Part shown: piece after piece, positions 11,637 through 23,200 of the stretch
Layout: every line of letters starts with the position of its first letter
Position numbering within the stretch: position 1 is the first letter of the stretch
Assembly (NCBI GenBank): GCA_010093685.1
Contig: MU006233.1
Span: 1,054,001-1,118,000 of the forward strand
Source: Ophiobolus disseminans
Lineage: Eukaryota; Ascomycota; Dothideomycetes; Pleosporales; Phaeosphaeriaceae
Length of the DNA: 64,000 nt
Reading direction: 5' to 3'
Program-made: the position numbers and the translations under genes
The notes under the pieces: model-generated
The model's database searches: none
What the model was told of the DNA's origin: nothing
The model's input: only the letters and a program-made list of their open reading frames with translations

Positions 11637-12687
11637 GCCCATGCCCCTCGATGACTGGCTGAGAAAGAACGGCTGAGATTGCATCGAATCAACGCGGCAG
11701 GCTGCAAGCGAGCCCTGCACACATATTCGTAAGCCACATCCAGCCAACCATAACATGGAGGCTTCGTTGCGAAGGTCGGGTCTCCATCCCAATATCATGA
11801 CGAATATAAAAAATGACTCATCCCAAGGCGGGTGGAATTGCATTTTCCAATACGCGGAGTTGCGATTCCCCCACAGTGCTCCAATGGGCAGTAGGCAATA
11901 ATTATGCACCACCTGAGGCTGCAGCGCGCTCGTGGTACTCGGAACCAATGCATAACATACTCTGACATTACTGTGGGGTCAGTACCCGATGCTCCAGGTT
12001 TCATCGGCATGCCGAAATACCACTTGGAATGCGCTAGGCTAAACACTCTTCTTTCGAATGTAACGAAACATCGGGCGAGCGATTAAACGATACTTTCAAA
12101 GCTCCGAATATTGTGTCAGCAGTTGGGAGCAGGAGACGAAGTGTGATGTAAGGTGTAGTGTTATCTGGTGGACTGAGATGTCCGTGATCTAAGCTTATAT
12201 ACATGAACTGGTGGGCTGATTGACTGGTGGATAATCCACGTGACCATGCAAGGTGCCCTGGTCTTACATATTGCGCCCTCACCTTACATATTGCGCCCTC
12301 ACCTTGAATAAGTATTGCTAGTACATGCGTTCCCTAGGCTTTACAATGTTTTCTAAGGTTGAGGGGAAGCTTTTGTCTGAAAAGGCTCCAAAGTGGCTTT
12401 CAATGTACTTTTAGTTGGTGAAGATCAAGCTAGCAGGCTATATATCCTACAAATCTGTTTACCGGCATATTTACAATCAATAATACATTCGCACCCTGGT
12501 ATTTGGAGAGAAAAGAGTCTTGAAGATTTGCTAATTTTGAAATTATGGTGTACATGATACCGGTAAGCGAGAGATTACCTACGCTTATCTGAGTTGAGTT
12601 GACCACATATTGCGTCAACATAAATACATGACGTTAATTCCTCCAGACCACCCGTGGACGCTGGATAAGGTGCGGAGCGACTGCCCT
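11637..12687. other. Intergenic, no gene seen
   Basis: AT-rich sequence with only short frames. It contains the 20-bp tandem duplication annotated separately. The last part is the 3' flank of the minus-strand gene that follows. Confidence 0.5.
12263..12302. repeat. Two tandem copies of a 20-bp unit
   Basis: The unit CTTACATATTGCGCCCTCAC occurs twice in direct succession without mismatch, followed by CTT of a third. No function is evident. It may be a simple slippage duplication. Confidence 0.8.
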
Positions 12688-13397
12688 CTACAACAAGCCC
12701 TCAGGTTCAAGCCCCTCAGGCTCATCGAAGAGCATACCAAACGCAACCTCATCCACCGTGCGGCCCACCTGAACGCTCCGCTGCGTCTCCGGCAAGCTCC
12801 AGACCCAAGCCCAAAACTTCTCCCACTCTTCGCCCTTACGGTACAGAATGGGATGATCGATTGGGTCAGGTCCAGACAGACCGTACCAGGCACAGCGAGT
12901 ACCGTTATCGTCAGTCTCGTAGAGCGCACGAGAAACATCAAACAGACCGCACGCACCTTCAGACCACTCGTCGAACTCAGAGCTGATGTCCAAAGTTCCT
13001 CTTCCAAGTCCTCGGATGCAGGAGCTAGCTGCTGGAAGACACGATGGTTGAGTTCCTCAGCTGTACCGTAGGGGCGGGCGTGCGTGGAACGGAGGTCGGT
13101 GAACTTTTCAATGACGTTGTGAAGTTTGTTGAAGAGAGCGGCATACTCAGATGCGTTGGAGATTTCAAAGACTCGGGCTAGGAGTGTTAGACGCTCTTGA
13201 GGGAAATTAGCTGGTGTGCGCGCTGCGGCTTGCGAAGTATGGTAGAAGATACCAGCTTTGCGGTAGCTCTCTTCGAGGTCGTTACAAATAGCCAAAGCAC
13301 CATCAAATGCAGTCTCAAGATGCTTAATTCCGGTGCGGAGGTCCTCGGCCTCGCATGGGGCGGTGGCCATGGATAGTGGCTTGCCAGAGGGACACAT
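12688..13397 (-). CDS. Hypothetical protein, frame change in the middle
   Basis: Not recognised. The N-terminal part starts at the ATG at 13397 (MCPSGKPLSMATAP). The C-terminal part, in another frame, runs to a stop at 12688 and looks strongly protein-like (EFDEWSEGACGLFDV, EEWEKFWAWVWSLPE). The two parts abut near 12990-13010. A 44-bp GT-AG intron with donor in the codons for NHR and acceptor just before the second frame would give 221 residues, but it has no branch site and would remove good-looking coding sequence. A single-base indel is the alternative. The next gene on the same strand starts about 1.5 kb upstream. Confidence 0.5.
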
Positions 13398-13650
13398 GTT
13401 GATGTTTTTCGGTCGTTGCGAGGATAAGTGGGTTTCGCGGATGATTTGTGATGAGAGGGAATAATAAGATGGAGGGTAGTAGTCGTTTTGTAACGGGAAG
13501 AAGTCGCATTGTGAGTGAACAATGATATTGTATGATTTACACTGTGCATTCCATGCCCCAGACTGACGACAACCTTCCAGGTACCGAACAACGTCTGAAT
13601 AAATCGTGATTATGCCTTTCGTTCATGATATATCGAAGTTTGAAACCCGC

Positions 13651-14907
13651 CTACAATGTTGACAAATTGTCCTTTGAGCTGCTCAAGTCGACCAAATTGC
13701 TCCAATATTGATCCTTCTCGACGCCCACCTCCAGTAAACGGTCCACATACCACTCAATGTACTCAGACTTAGACTCCACGAACTCTGGATCGAGTTCTGG
13801 CAGAGACAACATCCAGCGCCGAAAAAGACCACCTTCACGACTGTGTTTCGATGCCAGCGCTTCGCTTCCATCAAGGTCCGAACGTTCCGCAACCTCCCAA
13901 ATTGTCGCCTCAAGCCACTTGAGCCCCTCCACCAAGGTGTGCAGTGCCTCAGGTAGCTTGATGAGAGAAAGCTCGAACTTGCGGTGGACAGTGCGGAGGA
14001 AATCCAGGTCATCGGGGATAGGTTCGTAGTAGTCGAGGTCTTTCAAGATATCGGCAGCGACGTTTTTGATCTCGTACCATGGGCTAAAGAAGGTCTGTTG
14101 GGTTCGAGAGCGGTCGCTCTCCAGGATATCAGACAAACGATTGAGAACCACTTGATCAATCCTGGAGCCGTGTAGTAATGTGGCGGAATGTCGGAGTGCG
14201 TACGGTGTCTGGTGATAGCTCAAACTCGCGATCCGAAAGCGACGCTCAACCTTATCAAGCCTGACTAGCCAGGTCAAAGCGGCATGCTTCGACCAATGTA
14301 ACCAGTCCCGATACAACGTCGCTGTGATGGGCTTAGCGGCCGCTACAGCCTCCATGTCTTCGTGGTAGGCGAGTCTATTCAGCCACGTGTCAATGCGGTC
14401 CTTTTTCTCTGGAGAACACATATCGCCAAACGTCAATAGAACGCTCAGTGACAGATCACGTCTCGTGAATTCAACCGAACTCATAGACACGTCTGCGGAA
14501 TCTTCTGGAGAGCCGGTACCATTTCCTCGATGTGAAAAGCCTGGAGTTGAAGCGGCAGGCCACGGTTCTCCTGTTGCTGGAGTTCTGCGAAACGGTAGAT
14601 CATCTTTTTCCGAAAGATCATGATTCTTTCTGTATTCAGCAACTGCAGGTGCCTCGCTACCTGTAGCAGAACTACGCTTTTCGTCTGGTGGAGAATGTGT
14701 CTGGGTCATTTTCGGGGGATTGGATGACCGTTTGCCGCCGATTGCACTTGCGTTTGCCGGCTGGGTAAGTGACACGATCTTGCGACTTCCGTCAGGTTGG
14801 ACGACGATCTTGTATTGTTTTGACAAGAAAGCCGGGTTACTTGCCCAAGGCCTGCGGATGTTAGCATGAATTTGGATCAGTATACTTGTGGTGTTAACTC
14901 ACGTCAT
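13651..14907 (-). CDS. Hypothetical protein
   Basis: Not recognised. A tiny first exon (14903-14907, only ATGAC) and a main exon (13651-14851) are joined across a 51-bp intron with a perfect GTGAGT donor and a GCTAAC branch, giving about 401 residues starting MTPWASNPAFLSKQYK. The first about 130 residues are disordered and Ser/Pro/Lys-rich. The rest looks mostly alpha-helical, with many Trp, Leu and charged residues and no transmembrane segments. No catalytic motif is visible. Its start lies about 660 bp from the divergent SEC9-like pseudogene. Confidence 0.65.
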
Positions 14908-15565
14908 GTGAAACCTCGCGTCTTGCGTAATGTCTTGCGCCGGCACGAGACAAATGGTTGAAAACCGACTGAGGGGTAGCTCGGTGTAGTGCCGGGAGAG
15001 GTGCGAGCTGGTGCAATTACGGGAATGACTGTGATGGGAGCTGTGCTTGTGATTGTTGTCGTGATACTAACAAGCGCACGTGCGTGGCCTCTCGCGCGCT
15101 TGATTTGTCTAATGGTGGACCCTGGGTGAACGTAGGTATCTCAAACTGATTATGTTCAGTCTGATATTGGATTCATGGTGAATGCGAGTCTTCCGGGCTA
15201 GTAATTCATCGTCAGGATCGTATTGTATCTGGAACGTCGCCAAACACAAGCTCGAGTGAAAGCGGCGCGCATCTCTACCTTCGTATTGTCGAGTCTTGAT
15301 ACCATCCGGAACTCTTGGTATTGCAACTGTAATCCGCGCGCGTGTCGACGCTGTTATCGTGTGGGCGTACCTTGGAAGTTGGTCGTCCGCAAGAGATGTG
15401 TGAACGGCCAGGTGCTGTCCACGTGTCGATGGTCATTCACGAGTGGTGAGGCCAGGTCGACATCAGCTCCAGCAGCCTACCAGTATCAACACTGTCTTCA
15501 TCCCAGCACCACATAGCCGCCCGATCCTCAAAAAGACATATTGCGCTTAAAAAAGGACCCCTAGG
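14908..15565. other. Divergent intergenic region
   Basis: No gene seen. It likely holds the promoters of the minus-strand gene at 14907 and of the plus-strand SEC9-like locus. Confidence 0.5.
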
Positions 15566-16803
15566 ATGCCAAGCCTGACGAACAGCTTCAGAAAGGTCAT
15601 TCGCAAGGAGAAGAAGACGAAGGATCTCGGCAGCGATGGCGAGTCCATAACTTCTGATGCTGCAAACTCTCCTTACCCGCAATCGATCCCCTACTTCAAT
15701 AAGGAGTCGCCATCACTTGACACTGTCGACTCTGTTCATTCACACCAGACCTTTGAATATGATACTGATAGGCCATTGGTTGAGGTCAAACGAATGTGTG
15801 AGCAATCAGAGACACACACTTTAAGTTTCAGTGTTATGTTCACTACTCCATGTGGGTGGAGTTCCTCAGAACATAACCAACCTGCAGCCATGGAAACTAA
15901 TCAGCATCAAGATTCGAATGCAGCAAGTGTTGGGCTCACAGGAAGTCTGCATACCGATAGACGTACGTTGCGACCACACCCAAAGAATGAGGAAGAGCGT
16001 GCAAGCCTATTCGCGAGCTCGCTTCGTACGTCCCATCCTCAATTCATCTACTGTCGCCCACAAGGCTTAGCGCCGACTGTCGAACTCGGTAGGTATGCCG
16101 CTGGCAAAGCTCTACGAACGGAACTAATACAAAAGTCAGACCTGATGCAGGAGGACGATGTCGCAATCCAGGAAACGAAGCGTGAGATTTGACGGATCAA
16201 AGTCTTGGATATTGATACGACTCGTAATGCGCTCGTTCTAGCCCACCAAGCTTTTGCAGTCGGATCTAGCACGCTACAGACGTTGCAGGAGCATGGCGAC
16301 CGACTTCAAAACGCCGAAGATAATTTCAGGGGAGCTACGAGTGCAAACGACCACGCGGCGCAAAAACTAGAAGAGCTCAAGAAAGTGAACCAGGTCGTTT
16401 CAATCAGCAACCCTTTCCGCACCCGGAAGTATGCACGCAAGGCAGAAGATGCGATGCTTGCGACACAACGAAAGGAGTGCGAAAAGCGTGACGACGTGCG
16501 AGCCGTCAAGTGGCACGTTTGGAAAGAAACACACATCCACGCGTTCGCGAGTGTGCCTCTCTGTCGCGGTGCCACAGAGCTAGACGTGCTAGCACGCGCC
16601 AAGTACCAGTTCGAAGAAGATTCGGATGACGAGGAGCTTGAAAATGTCATTGACGGCAACATTGAAGAGCTGCTTGTTGTGGTACGTGGTCTTCGAGGGC
16701 TTGCGATGGCTACTGGCGCGCAACTGAGTATGCAGATCGATTGGCGGATAGGGTTGACGATGGCCTGGCGTCTAATCAGTTTAGGCTTGACCATTTTGAT
16801 TGA
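15566..16803 (+). pseudogene. sec9: Broken SEC9/SNAP-25-like t-SNARE gene
   Basis: SEC9/SNAP-25 proteins supply two SNARE helices to the complex that fuses secretory vesicles with the plasma membrane. Here the first helix is recognisable (EDDVAIQETKREI then RNALVLAHQAFAVGSSTLQ ending in NPF), as is the second (RAKYQFEEDSDDEELENVIDGN and GLAMATGAQ). Two lesions break the gene. An in-frame TGA at 16190-16192 sits inside the first helix, where CGA (Arg) would fit. A frame change near 16735-16741 comes before the end: the expected IDRLADRVDDGL helix end reads in the frame beginning at 16735 and stops at 16801-16803. Loss of one CGAT unit, or of one base, would explain the shift. Without repair the second half is misread for about 50 codons. 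The N-terminal 180 residues are not conserved in my view and may hide an intron. It is probably a decayed extra copy, since SEC9 itself is essential in yeast. Confidence 0.7.
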
Positions 16804-18022
16804 CAATGTGTTAGCAGGCGTGGTCACTGTCAGTCATAGTGCGAAAGTAGATCTAGAACAGGGAAGAGTGCCAAACGTGGCTGTTTATCAGTAATTTCAT
16901 TAAGGTGTATATTGTGAGCTTTGTGTAAATGAATGATGTATGGCCGGTGGCTGTAGGCGATGGCTGCAAATGTTAATGGAAGGGAGTAATGCCAGAAGGT
17001 TGTTGTGCGGCGCGGGAGCTGTGCGACACAGCCGAGGCATGACGTAAGCGAGATCTCGATCTCGATCTCGACTTCTTGACTTCTTTGCACACTCGCAGGC
17101 CACTCTCGTTCCTTCTTTCACCACGACCACAGAACATGACTACGTACAAAATGAAACCTATATCTTCTTCCCTGGGGTCACGATCGCACAAGGCGTCGAA
17201 CGATACCTAGATCATGTCCAAGCCTGAGCTACGGTCTGCCGGGACCTCTTCAGTAGTCGCAATTGACCGGCTTCGCTCCACACGCTGCCTTGGACTTTGC
17301 AGGTCAAGATACAGCATCATCTCCTGCCAATTTCACTCGCAGCACCCTGGGAAAGCTACACTGAACTATCATTACTCATGCACATTCAGTGTTCGTGCTT
17401 GATAGTGGACTGTTGCGACTTGCTTACTCCACATATTCCAGCAAGTGCGTCCAATGAAATTGGTTGACTCCTTCGTTGTACACTCATACAAGAAAGCAAC
17501 CTCGATCAGACGACGTCATTCTTAGTCCTTAAGAGGTGTGTTGCCCTGACTGATGTGTGTCGTGTCGAAGCCACAAACACAACCCTGCTACCAATTTCAG
17601 CCAATTCGAATACGCTATTCACTTCCAACCTTTTATCTCCTTGCAAGTTTCGAAACAGTACCATCCACCGGCAAGACCCGAGACGTATTGCCACGCAACG
17701 TGAGCTCGAGGGTAGTGCCGGATGCAAGGATATGATTGGACACTACTACTGAATGACCTCAAGCCGCGGTTGAGCGTTGGCGCCGCGCGATCCCGCAACC
17801 GGTTTGAGATCGAGTATTGTGTGACATCAGTCGGGCCCTGCATTCACACCAGCTGTCCAGTCCAGATGCGGACAGACTTGTCTATATTAATTTTTCCTTC
17901 GTCGCAAACTGTGAGGCTAAATCTTCGTCGAATACTCATACCAAACGCTCATACCAGCGTTCGTGTAGATTCATCCACTCTCCATTCCATACCCGAGCTT
18001 TCGAAAATTCAATATATCCGGA
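16804..18022. other. Intergenic, no gene seen
   Basis: Contains a short CTCGAT microsatellite (about 17049-17072) and overlapping frames without protein-like composition. The last few hundred bases are the 5' region of the glucanase gene, with AT-rich CAAT-like stretches near 17880-17900. Confidence 0.5.
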
Positions 18023-19312
18023 ATGAAGTCGTTCAAGAAGTTTGTCGACAAGGGCCGGCAAAGCTACCAGAAGCGCAATGAAGGCAATGAAGCCCCTGCA
18101 GAGAACGGCTCGACTCCCACGCCCGCAAGCAACGAGAAACGTGTTGCCGCTCAAGCACAAGATCAACAAGTCCTCGCCGAAACTGCGCCAGGCACTTTGC
18201 AGGTTGCGCTTCAAAACAAGACAAACTCTAGTAATGTCTACGCATACATCACCGGCTTGGCCCAAGAGAGGAACAACTCTCCACTTTTTGTGCAGTCCGA
18301 TGGGCGTGGTATATACTACCCGTCAGCTCCAAAAGACATTCTGCAGCAGCTTCAGGCTGACGTTGCAATCCCACTGGGCGCACCGGGCAACACCGTCAAT
18401 GTTACAATTCCCAAAATTGCTGGTGGGCGCGTCTGGTTCAGCATCGACGCAAAATTAACTTTCCTACTCAACCCAGGTCCGGCAGTCGTTGAGCCCAGTG
18501 TTACAAATCAGTCCGATCCTAATTATAACATCAACTGGACATTCTGCGAGTTCACCTTCAACGACCAACAATTGTTCGCAAACATCTCTTACGTCGACTT
18601 CGTCGGTATTCCCGTTGCGCTATCTCTCACAAACGACCAGGGCCAGACTGACGATGTCCCGGGCATGGGCCCCGATGGCTTTCAAACCATTGTCAATGAG
18701 TTGCGTGCTCAAGCTCAGCGTGACGGCCGACCGTGGGATCAGCTCATCCACGAAGTGAACGGCCAGCCGCTTCGCGCGCTCAGCCCAAACAACCTGCTTG
18801 TTACCAACGGAGGGGCATGGGACGGTTATTGGGATGCATACACCAACGCGGTATGGGACAAATTCCGCAACGAAGACCTGACTATCAACACGCAAGCCGC
18901 AGCCGGCAACCTTACCGGTCGTGTCCAAGGTGATGAACTGCAGCTCGGCGAAGCGGGCTCGTTCTCCAAGCCATCCGCGCGCGATATCTTCACGTGCAGC
19001 ACCGGGCCTTTTGCGACTGGGCAGAACCAGGCGCGCAATGCCGTTATCCCGCGGCTCGCTGCAGCGTTCAATCGCAGTATACTGCTCAGTACGCCAGGCA
19101 ATCAGTTCCCGAATGGAAGCGACCCGAGCCAATACTACGGCGATCTTGAAACTACGAACCACTACTCAAGGATCGTGCATCAGGCGCAGAAAGATGGCCG
19201 AGGATATGCATTTCCATACGATGATGTGGTTCCGGACGGTGGAAACGATGTCGCTGGAACACAGTTTGATGGCAGTCCGAGGTTGTTTACTGTTGCCGTT
19301 GGTGGCAATTGA
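18023..19312 (+). CDS. GH64 beta-1,3-glucanase-like protein
   Basis: Glycoside hydrolase family 64 enzymes are inverting endo-beta-1,3-glucanases with a thaumatin-like fold that release laminaripentaose. This single-exon frame encodes 429 residues. The family domain starts about residue 58 (GTLQVALQNKTNSSNVYAYITG) and runs to the end. The catalytic Glu is in WTFCEF (residue 176) and the Asp in YVDFVG (residue 192). Their spacing of 16 residues equals that of the characterised Glu154/Asp170 pair. The C-terminal blocks TCSTGPF, RLAAAFNRSILL and HYSRIVHQAQKDGRGYAFPYDDV are also typical. What is odd is the N-terminus: a Lys-rich, Gln/Pro/Asn-rich stretch with no signal peptide. The protein may be cytoplasmic or secreted unconventionally, or a signal-peptide exon may have been missed. 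Confidence 0.88.
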   Translation: MKSFKKFVDKGRQSYQKRNEGNEAPAENGSTPTPASNEKRVAAQAQDQQVLAETAPGTLQVALQNKTNSSNVYAYITGLAQERNNSPLFVQSDGRGIYYPSAPKDILQQLQADVAIPLGAPGNTVNVTIPKIAGGRVWFSIDAKLTFLLNPGPAVVEPSVTNQSDPNYNINWTFCEFTFNDQQLFANISYVDFVGIPVALSLTNDQGQTDDVPGMGPDGFQTIVNELRAQAQRDGRPWDQLIHEVNGQPLRALSPNNLLVTNGGAWDGYWDAYTNAVWDKFRNEDLTINTQAAAGNLTGRVQGDELQLGEAGSFSKPSARDIFTCSTGPFATGQNQARNAVIPRLAAAFNRSILLSTPGNQFPNGSDPSQYYGDLETTNHYSRIVHQAQKDGRGYAFPYDDVVPDGGNDVAGTQFDGSPRLFTVAVGGN

Positions 19313-20258
19313 GGATCCGACGCGCATACAATTCATGCACTTTGAATACTCCTATACCTTCCCAGACTGACTGTCGCACAAATCCGTCCTATATTCATAA
19401 ATTACGCTGCATCAAGGGTTCCATATACTTGGAGTGAAGCTTCTGAAAGCTGGGAGTGTAGAAGTTGCTGCTGACTAAGCAAATCGGTTGCGGAGCTTTA
19501 CGCCATCGATTCTTTTCTTCAGGACGCGTCGCGTCCCTCATCTCGCTAATCATTTTCAGGCCACCTTGAGAAGATAAGTGGTTGCAACTTACAACATCGT
19601 TGAGGATCCGAAGAAGCCACGCGCGGTCCCTCAGAACAAGACCTTTCTCATCTTACGTCGTAAGAATATGCACGCGTCTCGATTGTCATTGTCAAACAGT
19701 GGCCCACCCCTCAACGGTGTCAGCTCTCGTGATAATACCAGGTCGTCCGCTGATTGCTTGATGAGTCCACGACGCGGACGCAGCTGCCTTCTAGCACCGC
19801 GTATGTTGTGCATCAGTCGGGACAGATGGAAAAGTTCGGTCCCTTCCATACACAGAATACGGTCGGCCGAGATGAGAGCCATCGTCGCATAAACATTTGA
19901 TCAAGCCGTACGAGTTCGGTATCGATTTTGGCGTCGCGCTGTGGTCTACCCCTGCGTTATCCGCGCTTCGAGCCCTTTCGCAGCTGAACTAACTCTACTG
20001 TGGCCAAGGGCGATGCGCCTCGTGCTGACACGACCATGCCTTCCCTGTCCTCTAACCAATCTCGGCGATTTGGCCCCCATCATATTCCGCCCCCAACTTC
20101 CAGTCTGGATGGCAAATTTCGAACACAACGCTAGTGGGTAAAGCTATAGGGAAGTCCTAAACTCATGTCTGTCTGTCGCGCCAGAAGCCGCAGCCATTTT
20201 CTAAGTATCTTCATCTGGGGTGATAGCAACGTGGGCTTGCAAGGCCTACAGGCACAAA
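19313..20258. other. Intergenic, no gene seen
   Basis: No supportable gene. Includes the 3' flank of the glucanase gene and the promoter of the NLR-like gene. Confidence 0.5.
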
Positions 20259-23200
20259 ATGGCTGCAGCCGCTAAGATCCAATACGGACGATTTCACGAC
20301 AGGGTGAGTTTCATCTGCAATGTTTGAAGCTTGTTCGCTGACCTTGGCAAGGCTGTGTCATGGGGTTTCAACATATTGTATCCTGCCGAGGAGCAAGCCC
20401 CATTGAAGATACCTATCAAGTTCGAGTAGGCACCCTGTCCCGAGAGCTTAAGCAGGCGCAGTCTCACATGTCGTCGTAGGGTCGTAGCCATTCCAGGTCT
20501 CGGCACCAAGGATGAAGACTTCTCTTGGACTCTCAACAAGACGCACTGGCTGCGTGATACAAACATGCTACAACGTCGCGTGCCCAATGCCCGGATCAGC
20601 GTTTTTCTCTACTACCAGCACTGGTTTGAAAAGGGCTCCGTTTCACAACGGCTTGACAATGTCGCAGATCGGCTGGTCAAGGGACTTGATCGCCTTAGGA
20701 GAGCGGTAGGTCAATTTATAGGTCTCTTCAAGAAGTCGAATTAATGTATCACAGAATGATACCAAGACCGCCATAATCTTCGTGTGTCATAGCTTGGGTG
20801 GCATAATACTCGAGAAAGCACTTCTCAAAGCGCGTCTCCACCAAATCGAATATCCCTACGTGTTCCCTTGGGTGGCTGGATCTATTTTTCTCGGAACACC
20901 ATTCCGCGGAATCACAGAGCCCAGAGCACTGGTTCTAGCAGAGCTGGCAGAAAGCATTGGTATGGGTGCACCCTCGGACTTCCTGAAGTTTCTTGAAAAA
21001 GATTCCGAGATGCTTCGAAGCCTCCTCGAGGACTTCACTCGGCTGGCCAGAGATGCCCAGCTGCGCCTTTATTGCTTCTTTGAGCAACATGAGAGTGATC
21101 GGATCAGGGTCGCCTGGAACTTCCCCATGGTATCAAACAAAAGAGAAGAGCTAATCGTCGACAAAATATCTGCAACCATAGACTATGCCGATGCTCTCGG
21201 GCTGAAAGCGGACCACTTCGGACTCAACAAATATGAAGGCTCCAAAGATCCTAACTTCACATACGTATCGGAGGAGATCAGAATCGCAACACAACAAGCA
21301 GACGGGATCTTGAAGGCGAGACAGAATGCGTTGCGTCAAGCTCTAGTGGACGATCGCACCTACCGCAATATCATCAATCATCTTCGAAAGGGGTTCCAGG
21401 ATATAGACGCTGCCATTAATGGTTCTTATAAGGGCGCAAAAGGAAACAAACTTTCTTCGGTTTTAGATTCGGCAGCCTTCACGGACTGGATTCAGCGAGA
21501 TACCAATCAGCTCCTTTGGGTACATGGAAAAGCAGGGACAGGCCAAGCGGCTGTCGCGTCGTCGGCTATCGAATTCCTCGAACCGTCACGTGAGAGCGGT
21601 TCGATTGTGGCTTCCTTTTACTGCGACCAAAGCGATACTCAGAGGCGATCGTTGAAAGGACTATTTCAGCTCATTATACATCAGATCATTGAAAGTAATC
21701 GGGATCTTGCTGTGCATCTTCTGTCAGATTCCAAAAAAACCAAAGAAGTCGGGAAGCCGGAGTTCGACCCGGAAATGACTCTGAAAGTGCAGATACTTTG
21801 GGATGCGCTGCATTCGATGGCCAAAGACCTTCCCACCACCTGTATTTACATCATCATCCATGGACTTGAACAACTTTCAGAGGATTCGTTGGATGGGTTC
21901 CTCACATATCTAAGGGAGTTCCCCGACACGACCTTAACGAGGGGGGAGTTTCGCAGCACAGCACCACTCAAATTCATGCTTCTCAGCCGCACTGGACGTC
22001 CAAATATCGAGGAGACGCTAAAGTCAAGAGCATCGGAAATTGATTTACAAGATGAAGGGAATATTGCACAGGTTAGCGACGACCTCAAGGCGTACATTTC
22101 CGTCAACGTGAACTCTCTACTCCTCCCATCATCTCTGGCATATCTTGTGAAACGCCAGGTGCACTCGCGAGCTGAAGACAATGAGATCTACGTCACTCTA
22201 GTCATGCAGGAGCTTAAGAATGCCTGGATCCCTGGCGAGACCCAGCATGTTGACATTCGCAAATTACTCGAATCATTTCCGTACGGACTAACAAATTTAT
22301 TCGAGTACGTGCGGAATCGTGTCCTTCATCCTCAGGCCGAGGGTCTAGAATATACTAAGGAGATACTACGTTGCCGAATCGCTGCATACGTTGCGCCGAC
22401 TATGCGCGAACTCGCTGTTATGGCCGGGTTACCAAAAGAGGATCGAGACGACCTGCAGAAGCTCAAAGTATACATTGTACGATGTGGTGCTTTCTTCTCA
22501 CTGAGAGGTGGCGAGTGGGATCTAGAAAACAACACTGTTGAGTGGATCGATGTATCTGCTCAGGAGCATCTGCAGCGCCAGGCCACAGATTTACTTGAAC
22601 TGGACCTAGAAATTCAACACGGCATCATTGCTCTGCGATCGCTCGAGTACATACACGAAGTCCTTGAAGGCTTGGAACTACCAATCATGACTCCGAACGA
22701 TGAAGGTGGAAACAAACATGACTTCGAGCCACATAAGTCCGAACATAGCGACGATAGTGATTCTAATGAAGTCGACGACTCCGACAGCTCTGGAGACGAT
22801 GATCCTAGTACAGGAGACATTCCTAACCGAAGAGACGGAGGTGGAGGTGATGACAAGCGCGATGGGTCCGGAAGCACTGGAGTTGTTGCGCTCTCAATCA
22901 GCGACAGCCTGGGTTATCCCGTGCGGTACTGGGTTGAGCATGCTAAACGTGCGCCGTCGGATGTTCTCAACGAGCTCAATCTCAAACGCCCTTTTTGGCA
23001 AGAGGATTCTCGAGCTCGCCAGGAATGGTGGAGACTAATTGCCAACGTTCATGCCAAGCATCAACAAGGTTCGGTTTCTGCGCTTCACGTCGCGGTAATC
23101 CTAGACTTCCCTGCGCTTGTTGAGTTCCTCCTAGAACACAACAGGAATGGTGATGTTCATAAGAGCGACTCTTTCGGCTTTCAGCCGCTATATTACGCGT

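Noticed and set aside
17049..17072. CTCGAT repeat as a regulatory array or CRISPR-like structure
   Set aside because: Only about three to four short perfect units without spacers; a simple microsatellite.
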